From positions 78,626-142,625 of the forward strand of contig JBGGOQ010000006.1 in NCBI GenBank assembly GCA_041320695.1: a DNA stretch of 64,000 nucleotides, written 5' to 3'. The notes under the pieces are model-generated. The model did no database searches and had not been told where the DNA came from. It was given only the letters and a program-made list of their open reading frames with translations. A program made the position numbers and the translations under genes. Each line of letters opens with the position of its first letter. Positions within the stretch are counted from its first letter, which is position 1. The DNA is from Caldicellulosiruptoraceae bacterium PP1 (lineage in GTDB: Bacteria; Bacillota; Thermoanaerobacteria; Caldicellulosiruptorales; Caldicellulosiruptoraceae). Below, in pieces: positions 28,802 to 37,809 of the stretch.

Positions 28802-29437
28802 ATGAATATTCCAAATATAACATTAATGCTTTTAAGAATACCAGGGCTTTTGTTTGCAATGGCTATTCATGAAGCTTCCCATGGATATGTTTCATATTTA
28901 CAAGGTGATGATACACCCAAAAAACAAGGAAGACTTACATTAAATCCAATAGTTCATATAGATATTATTGGTATGATATCTCTTATGCTTTTAGGATTTG
29001 GTTGGGCAAAGCCTGTTATGACAGACCCAAGAAACTATAAAAACCCAAAACTTGGAATGGGACTAACAGCTTTAGCAGGTCCTTTAGCAAATATTTTTGG
29101 AGCCTTATTATTGGCTATATTATTGAAAGTAAATTATAAATATAATTTTATTCAAAACCAATATTTAAATCTAATAATAGAGCAGGCATTACAATTAAAT
29201 ATCTTTTTTGCAATATTTAATATGCTTCCCATACCGCCTTTAGACGGATCAAAGGTATTATTTATATTTCTCCCAGCAAGTTATATGAACTTTGTTTATA
29301 GGTACGAAATGATAGGCCAAATTTTATTAATTGCATGTTTATTTTTAGCTCCATACTTACTTTCATACATTTTAACACCTGGATATCTAATTGTCAGTCA
29401 TATTATTAATAGTATATTAGGCATATTACCTTTTTGA
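28802..29437 (+). CDS. M50-family (site-2-protease-like) membrane metalloprotease
   Basis: Intramembrane zinc protease homologue with H23-E-x-x-H27 in the first membrane segment and the third metal ligand in PPLDGSK near residue 142. The 211-aa protein has about five membrane spans and no PDZ or CBS domain, matching the short Clostridial M50 group (YwhC/FtsH-independent type). It is not SpoIVFB by context. It starts 14 bases after lysA, and trpS follows, so it is in one unit with housekeeping genes. Its substrate is unknown. Confidence 0.85.
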   Translation: MNIPNITLMLLRIPGLLFAMAIHEASHGYVSYLQGDDTPKKQGRLTLNPIVHIDIIGMISLMLLGFGWAKPVMTDPRNYKNPKLGMGLTALAGPLANIFGALLLAILLKVNYKYNFIQNQYLNLIIEQALQLNIFFAIFNMLPIPPLDGSKVLFIFLPASYMNFVYRYEMIGQILLIACLFLAPYLLSYILTPGYLIVSHIINSILGILPF

Positions 29438-29450
29438 AAGGATGATTAAA

Positions 29451-30431
29451 TTGAACAGAGTATTATCAGGCACAAGACCAACAGGAATATTACATTTAGG
29501 AAACTATTTTGGTGCAATTGAGAATTGGGTAAAACTTCAAGAACAATATGAATGTTTCTTTTTTATAGCTGATTGGCATGCTTTAACAACAGGTTATGAA
29601 ACATCAAAAGAAAATTTAAGTAGATTTTCAAAAGAAGCTTTAATTGATATAATTGCTTGTGGTTTAGATCCAAATAAATCAACAATTTTTATTCAATCAA
29701 AGGTTTCAGAACATGCTGAGTTGCATTTATTGTTTTCTATGCTAACTCCATTATCTTGGCTTTATAGATGTCCAACTTATAAGGACCAAATGCAGCAACT
29801 TAAAGAAAAAAACATTGCAACTTATGGATTTTTAGGTTATCCATGCTTGCAAGCGGCTGATATTTTAATTTATAAAGCACAATATGTTCCTGTTGGAGAA
29901 GACCAGTTACCACATTTAGAGCTTACACGAGAGATAGCAAGAAGGTTTAACTTTTTATATGGTGAAACATTCCCAGAACCACAACCAATATTAAGTGAAG
30001 TTAAAATACTTACAGGAACAGATGGTAGAAAAATGAGTAAAAGCTATGGGAATACTATTGCTTTAAGCGAAGACTTAAATAGCATTAGACAAAAAGTTAT
30101 GATGATGATAACAGATCCAGCAAGAATAAAGAAGAATGACCCTGGACATCCAGAAGTTTGTACAGTATTTTCATATCATAAAGTTTTTAGTAAAGAGATA
30201 GTAAATGAAACTGAAGAATTATGTCAAAAAGGACAAATTGGGTGTGTTGAATGTAAAAAGAGATTATTTGAAAATTTAGCAAAATTCTTAGAACCAATAC
30301 AAGCAAAGAGAAGACAAATAGAAAGCGATCCAAATTTCTTAGCTGGTGTAATTGAAGAAGGAACAAAAAAAGCTAAAATTGTTGCAAATGAAACATTACA
30401 AGAAGCTAAGAACAAGGTAGGATTGATATGA
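29451..30431 (+). CDS. trpS: Tryptophanyl-tRNA synthetase
   Basis: Class I synthetase, 326 aa. The HIGH-equivalent motif is GILHLGNYFGA near residue 15, and KMSKS is GRKMSKSYGN near 190. The tryptophan pocket segment YPCLQAADILIY is present. TTG 29451 is preferred because GAAAGG lies nine bases before it; the ATG at 29442 directly abuts that site. Its last codons overlap the scpA start (ATGA). Confidence 0.96.
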   Translation: MNRVLSGTRPTGILHLGNYFGAIENWVKLQEQYECFFFIADWHALTTGYETSKENLSRFSKEALIDIIACGLDPNKSTIFIQSKVSEHAELHLLFSMLTPLSWLYRCPTYKDQMQQLKEKNIATYGFLGYPCLQAADILIYKAQYVPVGEDQLPHLELTREIARRFNFLYGETFPEPQPILSEVKILTGTDGRKMSKSYGNTIALSEDLNSIRQKVMMMITDPARIKKNDPGHPEVCTVFSYHKVFSKEIVNETEELCQKGQIGCVECKKRLFENLAKFLEPIQAKRRQIESDPNFLAGVIEEGTKKAKIVANETLQEAKNKVGLI

Positions 30432-31126
30432 ATTTTAATGTTAAACTTCCTAACTTTGAAGGGCCTCTTGATTTATTAATATATCTCATTAAAAAAGAAA
30501 AAATAAATATCTATGATATACCAATATCTACTATTACCGACCAGTATATTGAATATATTAACCAAATGGAAAACATCAATATAGATTCAATTTCAGAATT
30601 TTTAATTATGGCTTCAACACTTTTAGAAATAAAATCAAAAATGCTTCTTCCAAAAAAAGAAGAACTTGAAGAAGACCCACGAGAAGACCTTGTTGAAAGA
30701 ATACTTGAATATCAGAAACTTAAAAGTTTTATTAATAAATTTAAGAAAAATTATACTTATAATGATATATATTTTCGTAATTTTACTTTGCAACTTGAAA
30801 AGAATAATGATATTAAACTTGATATTAATAAACTATTTCAAGTGTATAGAAATATAAAAAGAGATGCAATAGTGGATAGTCAAGATAATCAAGAAAGTTT
30901 AAAAACTATTATTAAAAAAGAAAAAAGATCTGTTTCACAAGTTATTAAGTGGATTTGGGAAAAGATACTTATTAAAGGTTTTATGGATTTCAAAAATATA
31001 ATTGTAGAATTTACTAAAGAAGAAATTGTTTTAAAATTTTTAGCAATATTAGAATTAAATAGACAGGGCAAGATTTTGATAAGACAGGAAAAACTTTTTG
31101 ACAATATTAAGATAATCAAGAGGTAA
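30428..31126 (+). CDS. scpA: ScpA, kleisin subunit of the SMC condensin complex
   Basis: Links the heads of SMC in chromosome segregation. It shows the hallmark N-terminus NFEGPLDLLIYLIKKEKINIYDIPI, the ITDQYIEYI helix and the LLEIKSKMLLP segment, a variable charged middle and a C-terminal winged helix (about 165-232). At 232 aa it is normal. The start overlaps the trpS stop by four bases, and scpB follows with a four-base gap. Confidence 0.95.
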   Translation: MNFNVKLPNFEGPLDLLIYLIKKEKINIYDIPISTITDQYIEYINQMENINIDSISEFLIMASTLLEIKSKMLLPKKEELEEDPREDLVERILEYQKLKSFINKFKKNYTYNDIYFRNFTLQLEKNNDIKLDINKLFQVYRNIKRDAIVDSQDNQESLKTIIKKEKRSVSQVIKWIWEKILIKGFMDFKNIIVEFTKEEIVLKFLAILELNRQGKILIRQEKLFDNIKIIKR

Positions 31127-31130
31127 TGGA

Positions 31131-31658
31131 ATGGATAATAATAACCTAAATCAAGTTATTGAAAGCATATTATTTATTTCAAACAAGCCTATTAAAACTA
31201 ATGAATTAGCTGATTTTCTAAAGGTAGATATCGATGAAGTTAGAAAGATTATTGATAATTTAAAAAATGAGTATATTATGAATAATCATGGTTTTAGGAT
31301 AATTGAGATTGATGAAGGAGTTAGGCTATCAACAGCTCCAGAAATGAGTCAGTACATTAAAGATTTTTTTAAATTAGAAACAAAGCAAAATCCAATTACT
31401 CAGGCAGCTTACGAGGTTCTTTCAATAATTGCATTAAATGGACCGATAACAAGACAAGAAATTGAAAAAATTCGTGGAGTAAGTAGTGAGAATATAATTC
31501 GTAGCCTATTAGAAAGGAATCTTATAAAGGAATCTGGTAGATTAGATACAATAGGTAAACCACTATTATATGATGTAACAGAACTATTTTACCAATCCTT
31601 TGGTATCAGTAATAAAGATGAACTGTTAAAGTTATTTGAAGAGGATGCACACAAATAG
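31131..31658 (+). CDS. scpB: ScpB, segregation and condensation protein B
   Basis: A 175-aa double winged-helix protein that binds ScpA. It begins ESILFISNKPIKTNELADFL, and the second domain has ITQAAYEVLSIIALNGPITRQEIEKIRG and the C-terminal LLYDVTELFYQSFGI. It is directly coupled to scpA, and a hairpin terminator overlaps its stop. Confidence 0.95.
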   Translation: MDNNNLNQVIESILFISNKPIKTNELADFLKVDIDEVRKIIDNLKNEYIMNNHGFRIIEIDEGVRLSTAPEMSQYIKDFFKLETKQNPITQAAYEVLSIIALNGPITRQEIEKIRGVSSENIIRSLLERNLIKESGRLDTIGKPLLYDVTELFYQSFGISNKDELLKLFEEDAHK

Positions 31659-31679
31659 AATGTGTATCCTTTTTTATTT
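31643..31679 (+). terminator. Terminator after scpB
   Basis: GGATGCACAC (31643-31652) pairs imperfectly with GTGTATCC before TTTTTTATTTT. The scpB stop is in the loop. Confidence 0.7.
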
Positions 31680-31719
31680 TGGAAAGAATATAAAAAAATA
31701 AATAATATAATATAAAAAA

Positions 31720-32304
31720 ATGAAAATAATATTTTATATAATAGCTATTTTAATTTTTTTAATAATTGTACTTAAACCCAAAAAAATAATAATTGATATA
31801 AGAATACAAGATATTTTTGAAATAAAAGTATATTATTTATTATTCAAGACTAAGATACCTATATACAAGTATAAGCCAAAAAAGACAAATTCAAAAAATA
31901 TAGAAAATAGTTCAAGAAGCAAAAAAAGCTTTAATTTAAAAAAAATAATAAATATATTAGATACTATTATTACCTTTAAATATTCAATTGGAATTGATAT
32001 AACCAAAATTGTTATTAAAATTGCATCAAGTGATGTAGCTTTTTTAGCTTTGCTTTCAGGATTATATAATATTTTTTACGGTGTTTTGAAATCACTAAAT
32101 AAAAGGATTGATTTTATCTATGAAGGCTATTTAATAGGGCTTAATAAAATCTTTATTCAATGCAAAATAACTGTATATCCAGTTTTGATTTTGTTGAAAA
32201 TGGATAAACTAATAAAAAATATATTTGGTGGTGATGAAAAAAATGGCACATCCCTTAGAAAATCTTATGCAAACTACTATGGAAAATCTCAAAGATATGA
32301 TTGA
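31720..32304 (+). CDS. DUF2953-like membrane protein
   Basis: The 194-aa protein has an N-terminal membrane segment (residues 2-19) followed by short beta strands (IIIDIRIQDIFEIKVYYLLFKTKIPIYKY, read as pieces), a Lys/Ser-rich linker and a hydrophobic C-terminal half. This is the layout of DUF2953 proteins found beside ytfJ in spore-formers, and ytfJ overlaps its 3' end here. The start ATG 31720 has no strong Shine-Dalgarno. Function is unknown; a sporulation link is inferred from the neighbour. Confidence 0.65.
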   Translation: MKIIFYIIAILIFLIIVLKPKKIIIDIRIQDIFEIKVYYLLFKTKIPIYKYKPKKTNSKNIENSSRSKKSFNLKKIINILDTIITFKYSIGIDITKIVIKIASSDVAFLALLSGLYNIFYGVLKSLNKRIDFIYEGYLIGLNKIFIQCKITVYPVLILLKMDKLIKNIFGGDEKNGTSLRKSYANYYGKSQRYD

Positions 32305-32629
32305 TGTCAACACTATTGTAGGAGATGCTGTTGAAAGTAAGGATGGAGCTGTTATAATACCAATCTCCAAGGTTTCATTTGGATTTGCTGCAGGTGGAGG
32401 TGATATTGCAAACAAGGAAGGGAATAAAAACCAAGATACAACACCTTTATTTGCTGGCGGAACAGGTGCAGGCATTAGTGTTACACCGGTTGCTTTCTTG
32501 GTTGTTACTAATAATCAAATAAGGCTCATGACAGTATATCAAAATAACACGGTTGAGAGAATAATTGATATAATTCCAACAATATTAGAAGATATTAAGT
32601 GTATATTCAAGAAAGATGACAGTATTTAG
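32243..32629 (+). CDS. ytfJ: YtfJ/GerW-family sporulation protein
   Basis: A 128-aa protein with the family pattern: MAHPLENLMQTTMENLKDMID start, VVGD-like core (NTIVGDAVE), the IIPISKVSFGFAAGGGD motif and the glycine-rich FAGGTGAGISVTPVAFLVV. YtfJ is a forespore-expressed protein of spore-formers implicated in germination. ATG 32243 follows GGTGGTGATG; the two upstream in-frame starts overlap that site. It overlaps the DUF2953-like gene. A terminator overlaps its stop. Confidence 0.88.
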   Translation: MAHPLENLMQTTMENLKDMIDVNTIVGDAVESKDGAVIIPISKVSFGFAAGGGDIANKEGNKNQDTTPLFAGGTGAGISVTPVAFLVVTNNQIRLMTVYQNNTVERIIDIIPTILEDIKCIFKKDDSI

Positions 32630-32642
32630 CTGTCATCTTTTT
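32612..32642 (+). terminator. Terminator after ytfJ
   Basis: An 11-bp perfect stem, AAAGATGACAG (32612-32622) with CTGTCATCTTT (32630-32640), has a seven-base loop that contains the TAG stop and is followed by TT. Confidence 0.85.
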
Positions 32643-32690
32643 AATTTATATTGAATAAACATAATATAAAAACATATTGGAGTGTTGATA

Positions 32691-33269
32691 ATGGAAAGAA
32701 GAACATTACCAAAAAGATATATGAAATTAAACAGAAGAAAAATATCAATTACTGGAATATTCAAGGTTACTATTTTACTTTGCATTATCTTATTATCAAT
32801 ATACATAAAATTTTTTGATGGTATTCAAACACAAGGTTATAAGATTTTTAAAACAATTTTCCTAAATGATCAAGTAAATTTAACTGGTTTATATAAAACA
32901 ATTGATGGCTTATTGAATAAGGAAGAAAAAAAAATTAACAAAAAAGAAGTAAAAAATGAAGAGCATGCAATATTTCCTGCTGAAGGTATCTTAAATAAGA
33001 ATAGTGATGGTAGCTATTTCATAATAATTAATAAGGAAGCAAATGTAATTTCACCATGTAGTGGAACAATTTTAAGTATTGAAAAGATTGGTGAAGGCTA
33101 CGATATATTAATAGATGACAATAAAAATATATATTCAATAAAAAATATTTCTATACTATACCAATTAAAGATTGGTGAAAGCATAAGTAAAGGAAAACTT
33201 TTAGGTAAAATAAAGCCAAATGCATCAAATCAACAAGGTTTCCTGTATTATAAAGTTATAAATAAATAA
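32691..33269 (+). CDS. Membrane-anchored degenerate M23-like protein (SpoIVFA/SpoIIQ-like layout)
   Basis: The 192-aa protein has a cationic N-terminus, one membrane span (about 22-40), a Lys/Glu-rich linker and a C-terminal beta-rich module. That module resembles M23/lipoyl-like folds: FPAEGILN, SPCSGTILSIEKIGEGYDILI and a LKIGESISKGKLLGKI end. The catalytic HxH and H/D residues of active M23 peptidases are absent. SpoIVFA and SpoIIQ have this layout, and ytfJ lies directly upstream, so a sporulation role is plausible but inferred. ATG 32691 follows GGAGTG. Confidence 0.6.
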   Translation: MERRTLPKRYMKLNRRKISITGIFKVTILLCIILLSIYIKFFDGIQTQGYKIFKTIFLNDQVNLTGLYKTIDGLLNKEEKKINKKEVKNEEHAIFPAEGILNKNSDGSYFIIINKEANVISPCSGTILSIEKIGEGYDILIDDNKNIYSIKNISILYQLKIGESISKGKLLGKIKPNASNQQGFLYYKVINK

Positions 33270-33350
33270 AAGTTTGTTGAACTAAAAATTTTTATAATGT
33301 AAAATAAAAATATACAAGTATTATTTATTTTATATTACAGGAAGGTAAAT

Positions 33351-35036
33351 ATGGGACTAAAAATCAAGATACTTTTATTAGCTTTTATTATCTCAATTTT
33401 ACCATCACTTACTATAGGAATATATGTAAACAATAGACTAATACCACAATTTGAGAACAACTTCAAAACATATCATATATTAGAACAGCAAGAAATTATT
33501 AATAATATTATAAAAAAGACTATTGATGATATTAAACAAGTAAATTCTGATTATGCAATATGGAACGAGATCTATTATTCAATTTATCATGGTGATCTAA
33601 AAAGCATAAAGTTTTACTGGTCAAATTGGCTTCCGTATGATCCGTTTGATTATTCTATTGTTCTAGGCATAAATAGGTATGGTGAAGTAATTGATTATTA
33701 CGGGAAGGATATAAGTTTATCAACTATACTTAATAATCCAACATTTAAAACAGTTTTAAATAAAATACTGGGATATCAAAACAATAGAAATACTATTAAA
33801 GATATATTTAATTATGATATTATAAGTGGATTTATTTTTCTTAATAATAAAGTATATGCTTACTCTATCTCTCCTATTTTAGATGATATGAATCTTAGAA
33901 AGCCTTCAATAGGTGCTTTTTTTATTGCAAAAGAAATTAATAATAACTTCTTAAAATTAATAAAACCATATATGACTGTACCTATATATTTCATTGCCAA
34001 AAATCGAACAATTAATAAAAAAGATAAGGTTGATTATTATTTTATAAAACTTTATGATTATAACAATAATTATATTGGTTCTTTAGTCACTGAATACAAA
34101 GAGGAATTTTTGGAAAAAATAAATAAAAATTTTTCAACTCTTTTTGTTTTAATTATTATACTTACTATGATAGCAACCCTTACCTTTTCTGTTTGGCTTG
34201 CTTTATACTTATCAAAAGAGTTATACTCGCTTGAAAATTATGCAATTAATCTTTTTTCTTATGTTAATGGTAACGACCAGAATGTAAATAATATTCTTTA
34301 TGCAAAAAATGTAAATATGTTTAAGAGAGTCAAATTAGTATTAAAAGCGTTATCAAATAATATAGAATTTAACATAAAAAAGATAATTCAAAAAGAAGAA
34401 GAATTATCAATACTATATCAAAAAGAAAAAGAGAATTTCAATGGTGCAATTAAGCTATTTATTTCACTTATCGAAATAAAAGACCCATATACAAAAGGAC
34501 ATGCTGAGAGAGTAAGAAATTTAAGTGAGCTTATAGGTCAAAAATTATTACAAAAAGGGTTTAAATTTAATATGTCTGATTTAATAATTGCTGCATATTT
34601 ACATGATATTGGTAAAATTGCAGTTTCAGAAAGTATTTTAAATAAACAAGGAAGACTTTCGGATTATGAGTTTGAACAGGTAAAAAAACATAGCAGTATA
34701 GGATACCAATTACTTGCTAACATTAACTATTTTAATGACATAAAAAGAATAGTTCTCTATCACCATGAAAATATTGATGGTTCAGGTTATCCAGAAGCTA
34801 TCAAAGGTGATCAAATTCCGTTTGAATCGAAAATAATTGCTGTTGCAGATGTTTTTGATGCATTGACAACGGATAGACCTTACAGAAAAGCTTTTACTAT
34901 TCAAGAGGCTATTAATATTATGCAAAAAGATATTGGTAAAAAATTTGATAAGAATATATTTGATACATTTATAGAAATTATTAATGATAAAAAATATTTT
35001 AATAGAGTTGAAGAAAAATGGAAATTATTAAATTAA
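33351..35036 (+). CDS. CHASE4-like sensor with HD-GYP phosphodiesterase domain
   Basis: A 561-aa membrane receptor. Two membrane spans (about 5-27 and 262-285) bracket an extracellular domain containing SDYAIWNEIY, characteristic of CHASE4. A short HAMP-like/coiled segment leads to an HD-GYP domain (about 365-545) with HAERVRN, LHDIGKIAV, the HHENIDGSGYP triplet and a C-terminal KKFDKNIFDTF. The HD and GYP residues are intact, so c-di-GMP hydrolysis is expected. AGGAAGG precedes ATG 33351. It overlaps the next gene by 19 bases. The input signal is unknown. Confidence 0.9.
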   Translation: MGLKIKILLLAFIISILPSLTIGIYVNNRLIPQFENNFKTYHILEQQEIINNIIKKTIDDIKQVNSDYAIWNEIYYSIYHGDLKSIKFYWSNWLPYDPFDYSIVLGINRYGEVIDYYGKDISLSTILNNPTFKTVLNKILGYQNNRNTIKDIFNYDIISGFIFLNNKVYAYSISPILDDMNLRKPSIGAFFIAKEINNNFLKLIKPYMTVPIYFIAKNRTINKKDKVDYYFIKLYDYNNNYIGSLVTEYKEEFLEKINKNFSTLFVLIIILTMIATLTFSVWLALYLSKELYSLENYAINLFSYVNGNDQNVNNILYAKNVNMFKRVKLVLKALSNNIEFNIKKIIQKEEELSILYQKEKENFNGAIKLFISLIEIKDPYTKGHAERVRNLSELIGQKLLQKGFKFNMSDLIIAAYLHDIGKIAVSESILNKQGRLSDYEFEQVKKHSSIGYQLLANINYFNDIKRIVLYHHENIDGSGYPEAIKGDQIPFESKIIAVADVFDALTTDRPYRKAFTIQEAINIMQKDIGKKFDKNIFDTFIEIINDKKYFNRVEEKWKLLN

Positions 35037-36145
35037 AATCACTACTTGCTAATGATGAAGGCCCTAAATTAGATTTTAAGGAGAAAATACAACTCGATAC
35101 CGAAGGAGAAAAGAAAGAGTTTGTAAAAGATGTTCTTGCAATAGCAAATTCAAAAGGTGGAAGAGGTTATATAATATTTGGTGTTGAAGATAAAACAAAA
35201 AAGCTAATTGGAATATCTAAAAATGATATTACCGAAGAAACTATTCAGCAAATTATTTCAAGTAGATGTGAACCACCAGTTTCAATAAAGTTTGAACAAT
35301 TAACAGTTGACAATAAGCTTATTGGTGTTTTAACAATCTATAAAAGTAATTTAAGGCCACATCAAATGATACAAAATGGTGTTTTTTACATTAGAAGAGG
35401 CTCAACTACTGATGTTGCAAGGCGTGATGAGATTGCTACTATGTTACAAGAAAGTGGAATTGTTAATTTTGAACTTTCTATTATCAGAAAGGCAAAGCTA
35501 AATGACCTTTGCCCTTCATTAATTATGAAATTTTTCGATAAAAATGGTATAAAAGCAAATTGGGACAACATAATGCTATTAGATAGTTTTGGAATTGTGC
35601 AAAAAGATAATGATACTAATTTATACTGTCCGACTTTAGGTGGTTTATTAGTTTTTGGAGAAAGACCAGATATTTTTATTCCTTCAGCATATATTACCGT
35701 TAATATTTTTGATAAAATAGAGATAGTTAATGGGAATATATCAACTATGATTAAAAAGATTGATAATTTATTTAAAAATATTTTTAAAGAATCTGAATTA
35801 AACTCACTAATTGAGCTAGTAGCAAATGCACTTGTTCATAGAGATTATTATGATATTTCATGAAATATTTCAATTGTAATAGATAATAAATGCTTTGAAA
35901 TTACAAATCCAGGGAGTTTACTAGACAATTATTATATTTACAAAATTGGTAAAGATAATATTACTAGAAGACGAAATCCATGGATATATCAAAAGATGAT
36001 TGTTTTAGACGAATTTAAAGTGTTTTTAAATAGTGGGAAAGGTATAAATATTCTAAAAAGAAAATATCCCAATATGAAGGTTCTAAATCTATATAATCAA
36101 AATATATTTAAGGTTATTGTTCCAATTAAAAATATACTTAAATGA
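35018..36145 (+). pseudogene. AlbA_2/HATPase_c_4 (Schlafen-like) ATP-binding regulator split by an in-frame TGA
   Basis: The N-terminal AlbA_2 domain (about 1-115: KLDFKEKI, AIANSKGGRGYIIFGVEDKT and the VFYIRRGSTTDVARRDEI signature) is followed by a linker and a GHKL-type domain with LIELVANALVHRDYYDIS (residues about 264-281). TGA then occurs at 35861-35863. The same frame continues without another stop to TGA 36143-36145, and the next residues (NISIVIDNKCFEITNPGS) are exactly the expected continuation of that domain. So one codon (probably Arg CGA/AGA or Trp TGG originally) has become a stop. It overlaps the HD-GYP gene. Alternatives are a sequencing error, readthrough, or a shortened functional protein of 281 aa. 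Confidence 0.75.
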
Positions 36146-36154
36146 GGAGTTAAT

Positions 36155-37540
36155 ATGAATAAGGGAAAGGTTGTAAATTTATCTCCGTCTCCAAAAAGGT
36201 ATTTCAAACTAGGTCTAAAGTTATACGAAAAAGGAGATATTGAGCAAGCAATAGAAAAGCTTAAGAAGGCCTATGACTTAGATAAAGATGATGTAGAAAT
36301 AAAGTTCAATTTGGCAGGCTTATTAGCACAAAAAGGTGAATTTAATGAATCAAATAAAATATTATTTGAACTTATTGATAAAGTTCCTAATTTTTCTGAA
36401 TCACTATTTGGACTGGGCTGCAACTTTTTCGAAATGGGAAAGCATAATAAGGCTAAAATGTTTTTAAGAAGATTTTTGGTGGAAAACAGTGAAAGTGAAT
36501 TTATTTATGCAGCTGAAGAATTGATTGACTATATTGAGTCTCAAGAGGAATTTTTAAGAGAGCAAAAAAGAATTGATAAAATTTCTAAATTATTAGAAAA
36601 GGGTAATAAAGCCTTAGAAAACTCAAATTTCGAAGAAGCTGTAAAGTATTTCAAATTAATATTGAGTATTGATGATACAATAATGCCTGCAAAAAATAAT
36701 CTGTCTTTAGCCTATTTTTATTTAGGATTTGTTGATAAGGCAATAAAGATTGCAACTGATATAATTGAAGAGGATAATTTTAATACTTATGCAAACTGTA
36801 ATTTAGCAGTTTTTTATAAATTTATTGGCTATGATAGTCTTTTTCAAAATCAGTTTATTAAAATATCTAGATTAAAACCTATTGATATAAAAGATAAGGT
36901 AAAGCTATTAGATACATTTATAAAATTAAATAAACATGAATTTGTTACAAAAAAGTCACATGAGCTTTTTGAATTAACCGGTGATCCATTTTTTTTACAT
37001 CTTTTAGCTATTAGTTTGTTTAACCAACGGAAGATATTCAAAGCTCAAAAACTTTGGTCTAAAATAAAAAAAGAAAATCTGCTAAATGATATAAATATTA
37101 ATTATTTTATTACTAAGATAAAATATACTTTGTTATCATTTAAATTTGAAGAAATTGATTATTATGAAACTGGTTTTAAAAATACCGATGAATTACCACC
37201 AGATATTAAATTGAAGGTTGAAAAAGAGGTTAAACAAATTGTAAAAGAATTAAATGAAAATAGATATCAAAAAAGTATAAATATTTTAAATGAAAGTTAC
37301 AATTTAAATGATAATGATTATGACCAAATTATAAATATTATAAAAAGCTTTCCGTCAAACTATTCAGGGTTAAAAGCTAAGGGATTTGTTGCAGCAATAC
37401 TCTATCTGTATTTTAATGAGATAAGAAATATTGAATTTCCAAAAGATAAAATTGCTGATTTATTCAATATAAAAATTGCTACTTTAGATAAATGGGTTAG
37501 AGAAATTAGGGATATAATAATTAAGAAAGATATTTATTGA
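36155..37540 (+). CDS. TPR-repeat protein with a C-terminal helix-turn-helix-like segment
   Basis: The 461-aa protein has several tetratricopeptide repeats. They are seen at residues 14-80 (YFKLGLKLYEKGDIEQAIEKL and following) and again at about 146-215 (GNKALENSNFEEAVKYFKL, YLGFVDKAIKIA). The last 60 residues are different: a hydrophobic helix, then KDKIADLFNIKIATLDKWVREI, which reads like a helix-turn-helix. A regulatory or scaffold role is inferred. GAGGAG precedes ATG, ten bases after the split AlbA_2 gene. There is no signal peptide. Confidence 0.75.
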   Translation: MNKGKVVNLSPSPKRYFKLGLKLYEKGDIEQAIEKLKKAYDLDKDDVEIKFNLAGLLAQKGEFNESNKILFELIDKVPNFSESLFGLGCNFFEMGKHNKAKMFLRRFLVENSESEFIYAAEELIDYIESQEEFLREQKRIDKISKLLEKGNKALENSNFEEAVKYFKLILSIDDTIMPAKNNLSLAYFYLGFVDKAIKIATDIIEEDNFNTYANCNLAVFYKFIGYDSLFQNQFIKISRLKPIDIKDKVKLLDTFIKLNKHEFVTKKSHELFELTGDPFFLHLLAISLFNQRKIFKAQKLWSKIKKENLLNDININYFITKIKYTLLSFKFEEIDYYETGFKNTDELPPDIKLKVEKEVKQIVKELNENRYQKSINILNESYNLNDNDYDQIINIIKSFPSNYSGLKAKGFVAAILYLYFNEIRNIEFPKDKIADLFNIKIATLDKWVREIRDIIIKKDIY

Positions 37541-37565
37541 CTTTAAAAAATTTATTATATACAAT
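37537..37565 (+). promoter_or_regulatory. Promoter of the thrS T-box leader
   Basis: TTGACT (37537-37542) and TACAAT (37560-37565) with a 17-base spacer. The -35 box overlaps the stop codon of the TPR gene. The transcript would begin near 37572, just before the T-box stem I. Confidence 0.65.
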
Positions 37566-37604
37566 AATAAAAAAATATCTTGTGGTATTTGAGGACATGT
37601 ATAA

Positions 37605-37790
37605 TACTACACCCCTTACAGAGAGTTAAAGCATTAGCTGAGAGCTTTAATATGGAAGGAAGTATTGTATACCACCTCGTGAAATATACCGTTTATTGCT
37701 AATTGAGTGATAAATGAGGGTGGAACCGCGGAAGGAAAAGAAAAGTCTTCTTCCGCCCCTTTTGATTAGGGGTGAAGAAGGCTTTATTTT
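37605..37790 (+). promoter_or_regulatory. T-box riboswitch controlling thrS
   Basis: The leader has the stem I element AGAGAGTT...GCTGAGAG, a candidate specifier ACC (threonine) in TACCACCTC at 37669-37677, and the invariant T-box AGGGTGGAACCGCGG at 37717-37731. These are followed by a terminator hairpin, AGTCTTCTTCCGCCCC / GGGGTGAAGAAGGCTTT, with a T-rich tail (about 37743-37790). Uncharged tRNA-Thr would favour the antiterminator and allow thrS transcription. Confidence 0.93.
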
Positions 37791-37809
37791 ATTTTAAGGA
37801 GGTTTTTTT

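Noticed and set aside
35861..35863. TGA as a selenocysteine codon
   Set aside because: The protein family has no catalytic Sec/Cys at this place and I see no SECIS-like hairpin; a nonsense change is simpler.
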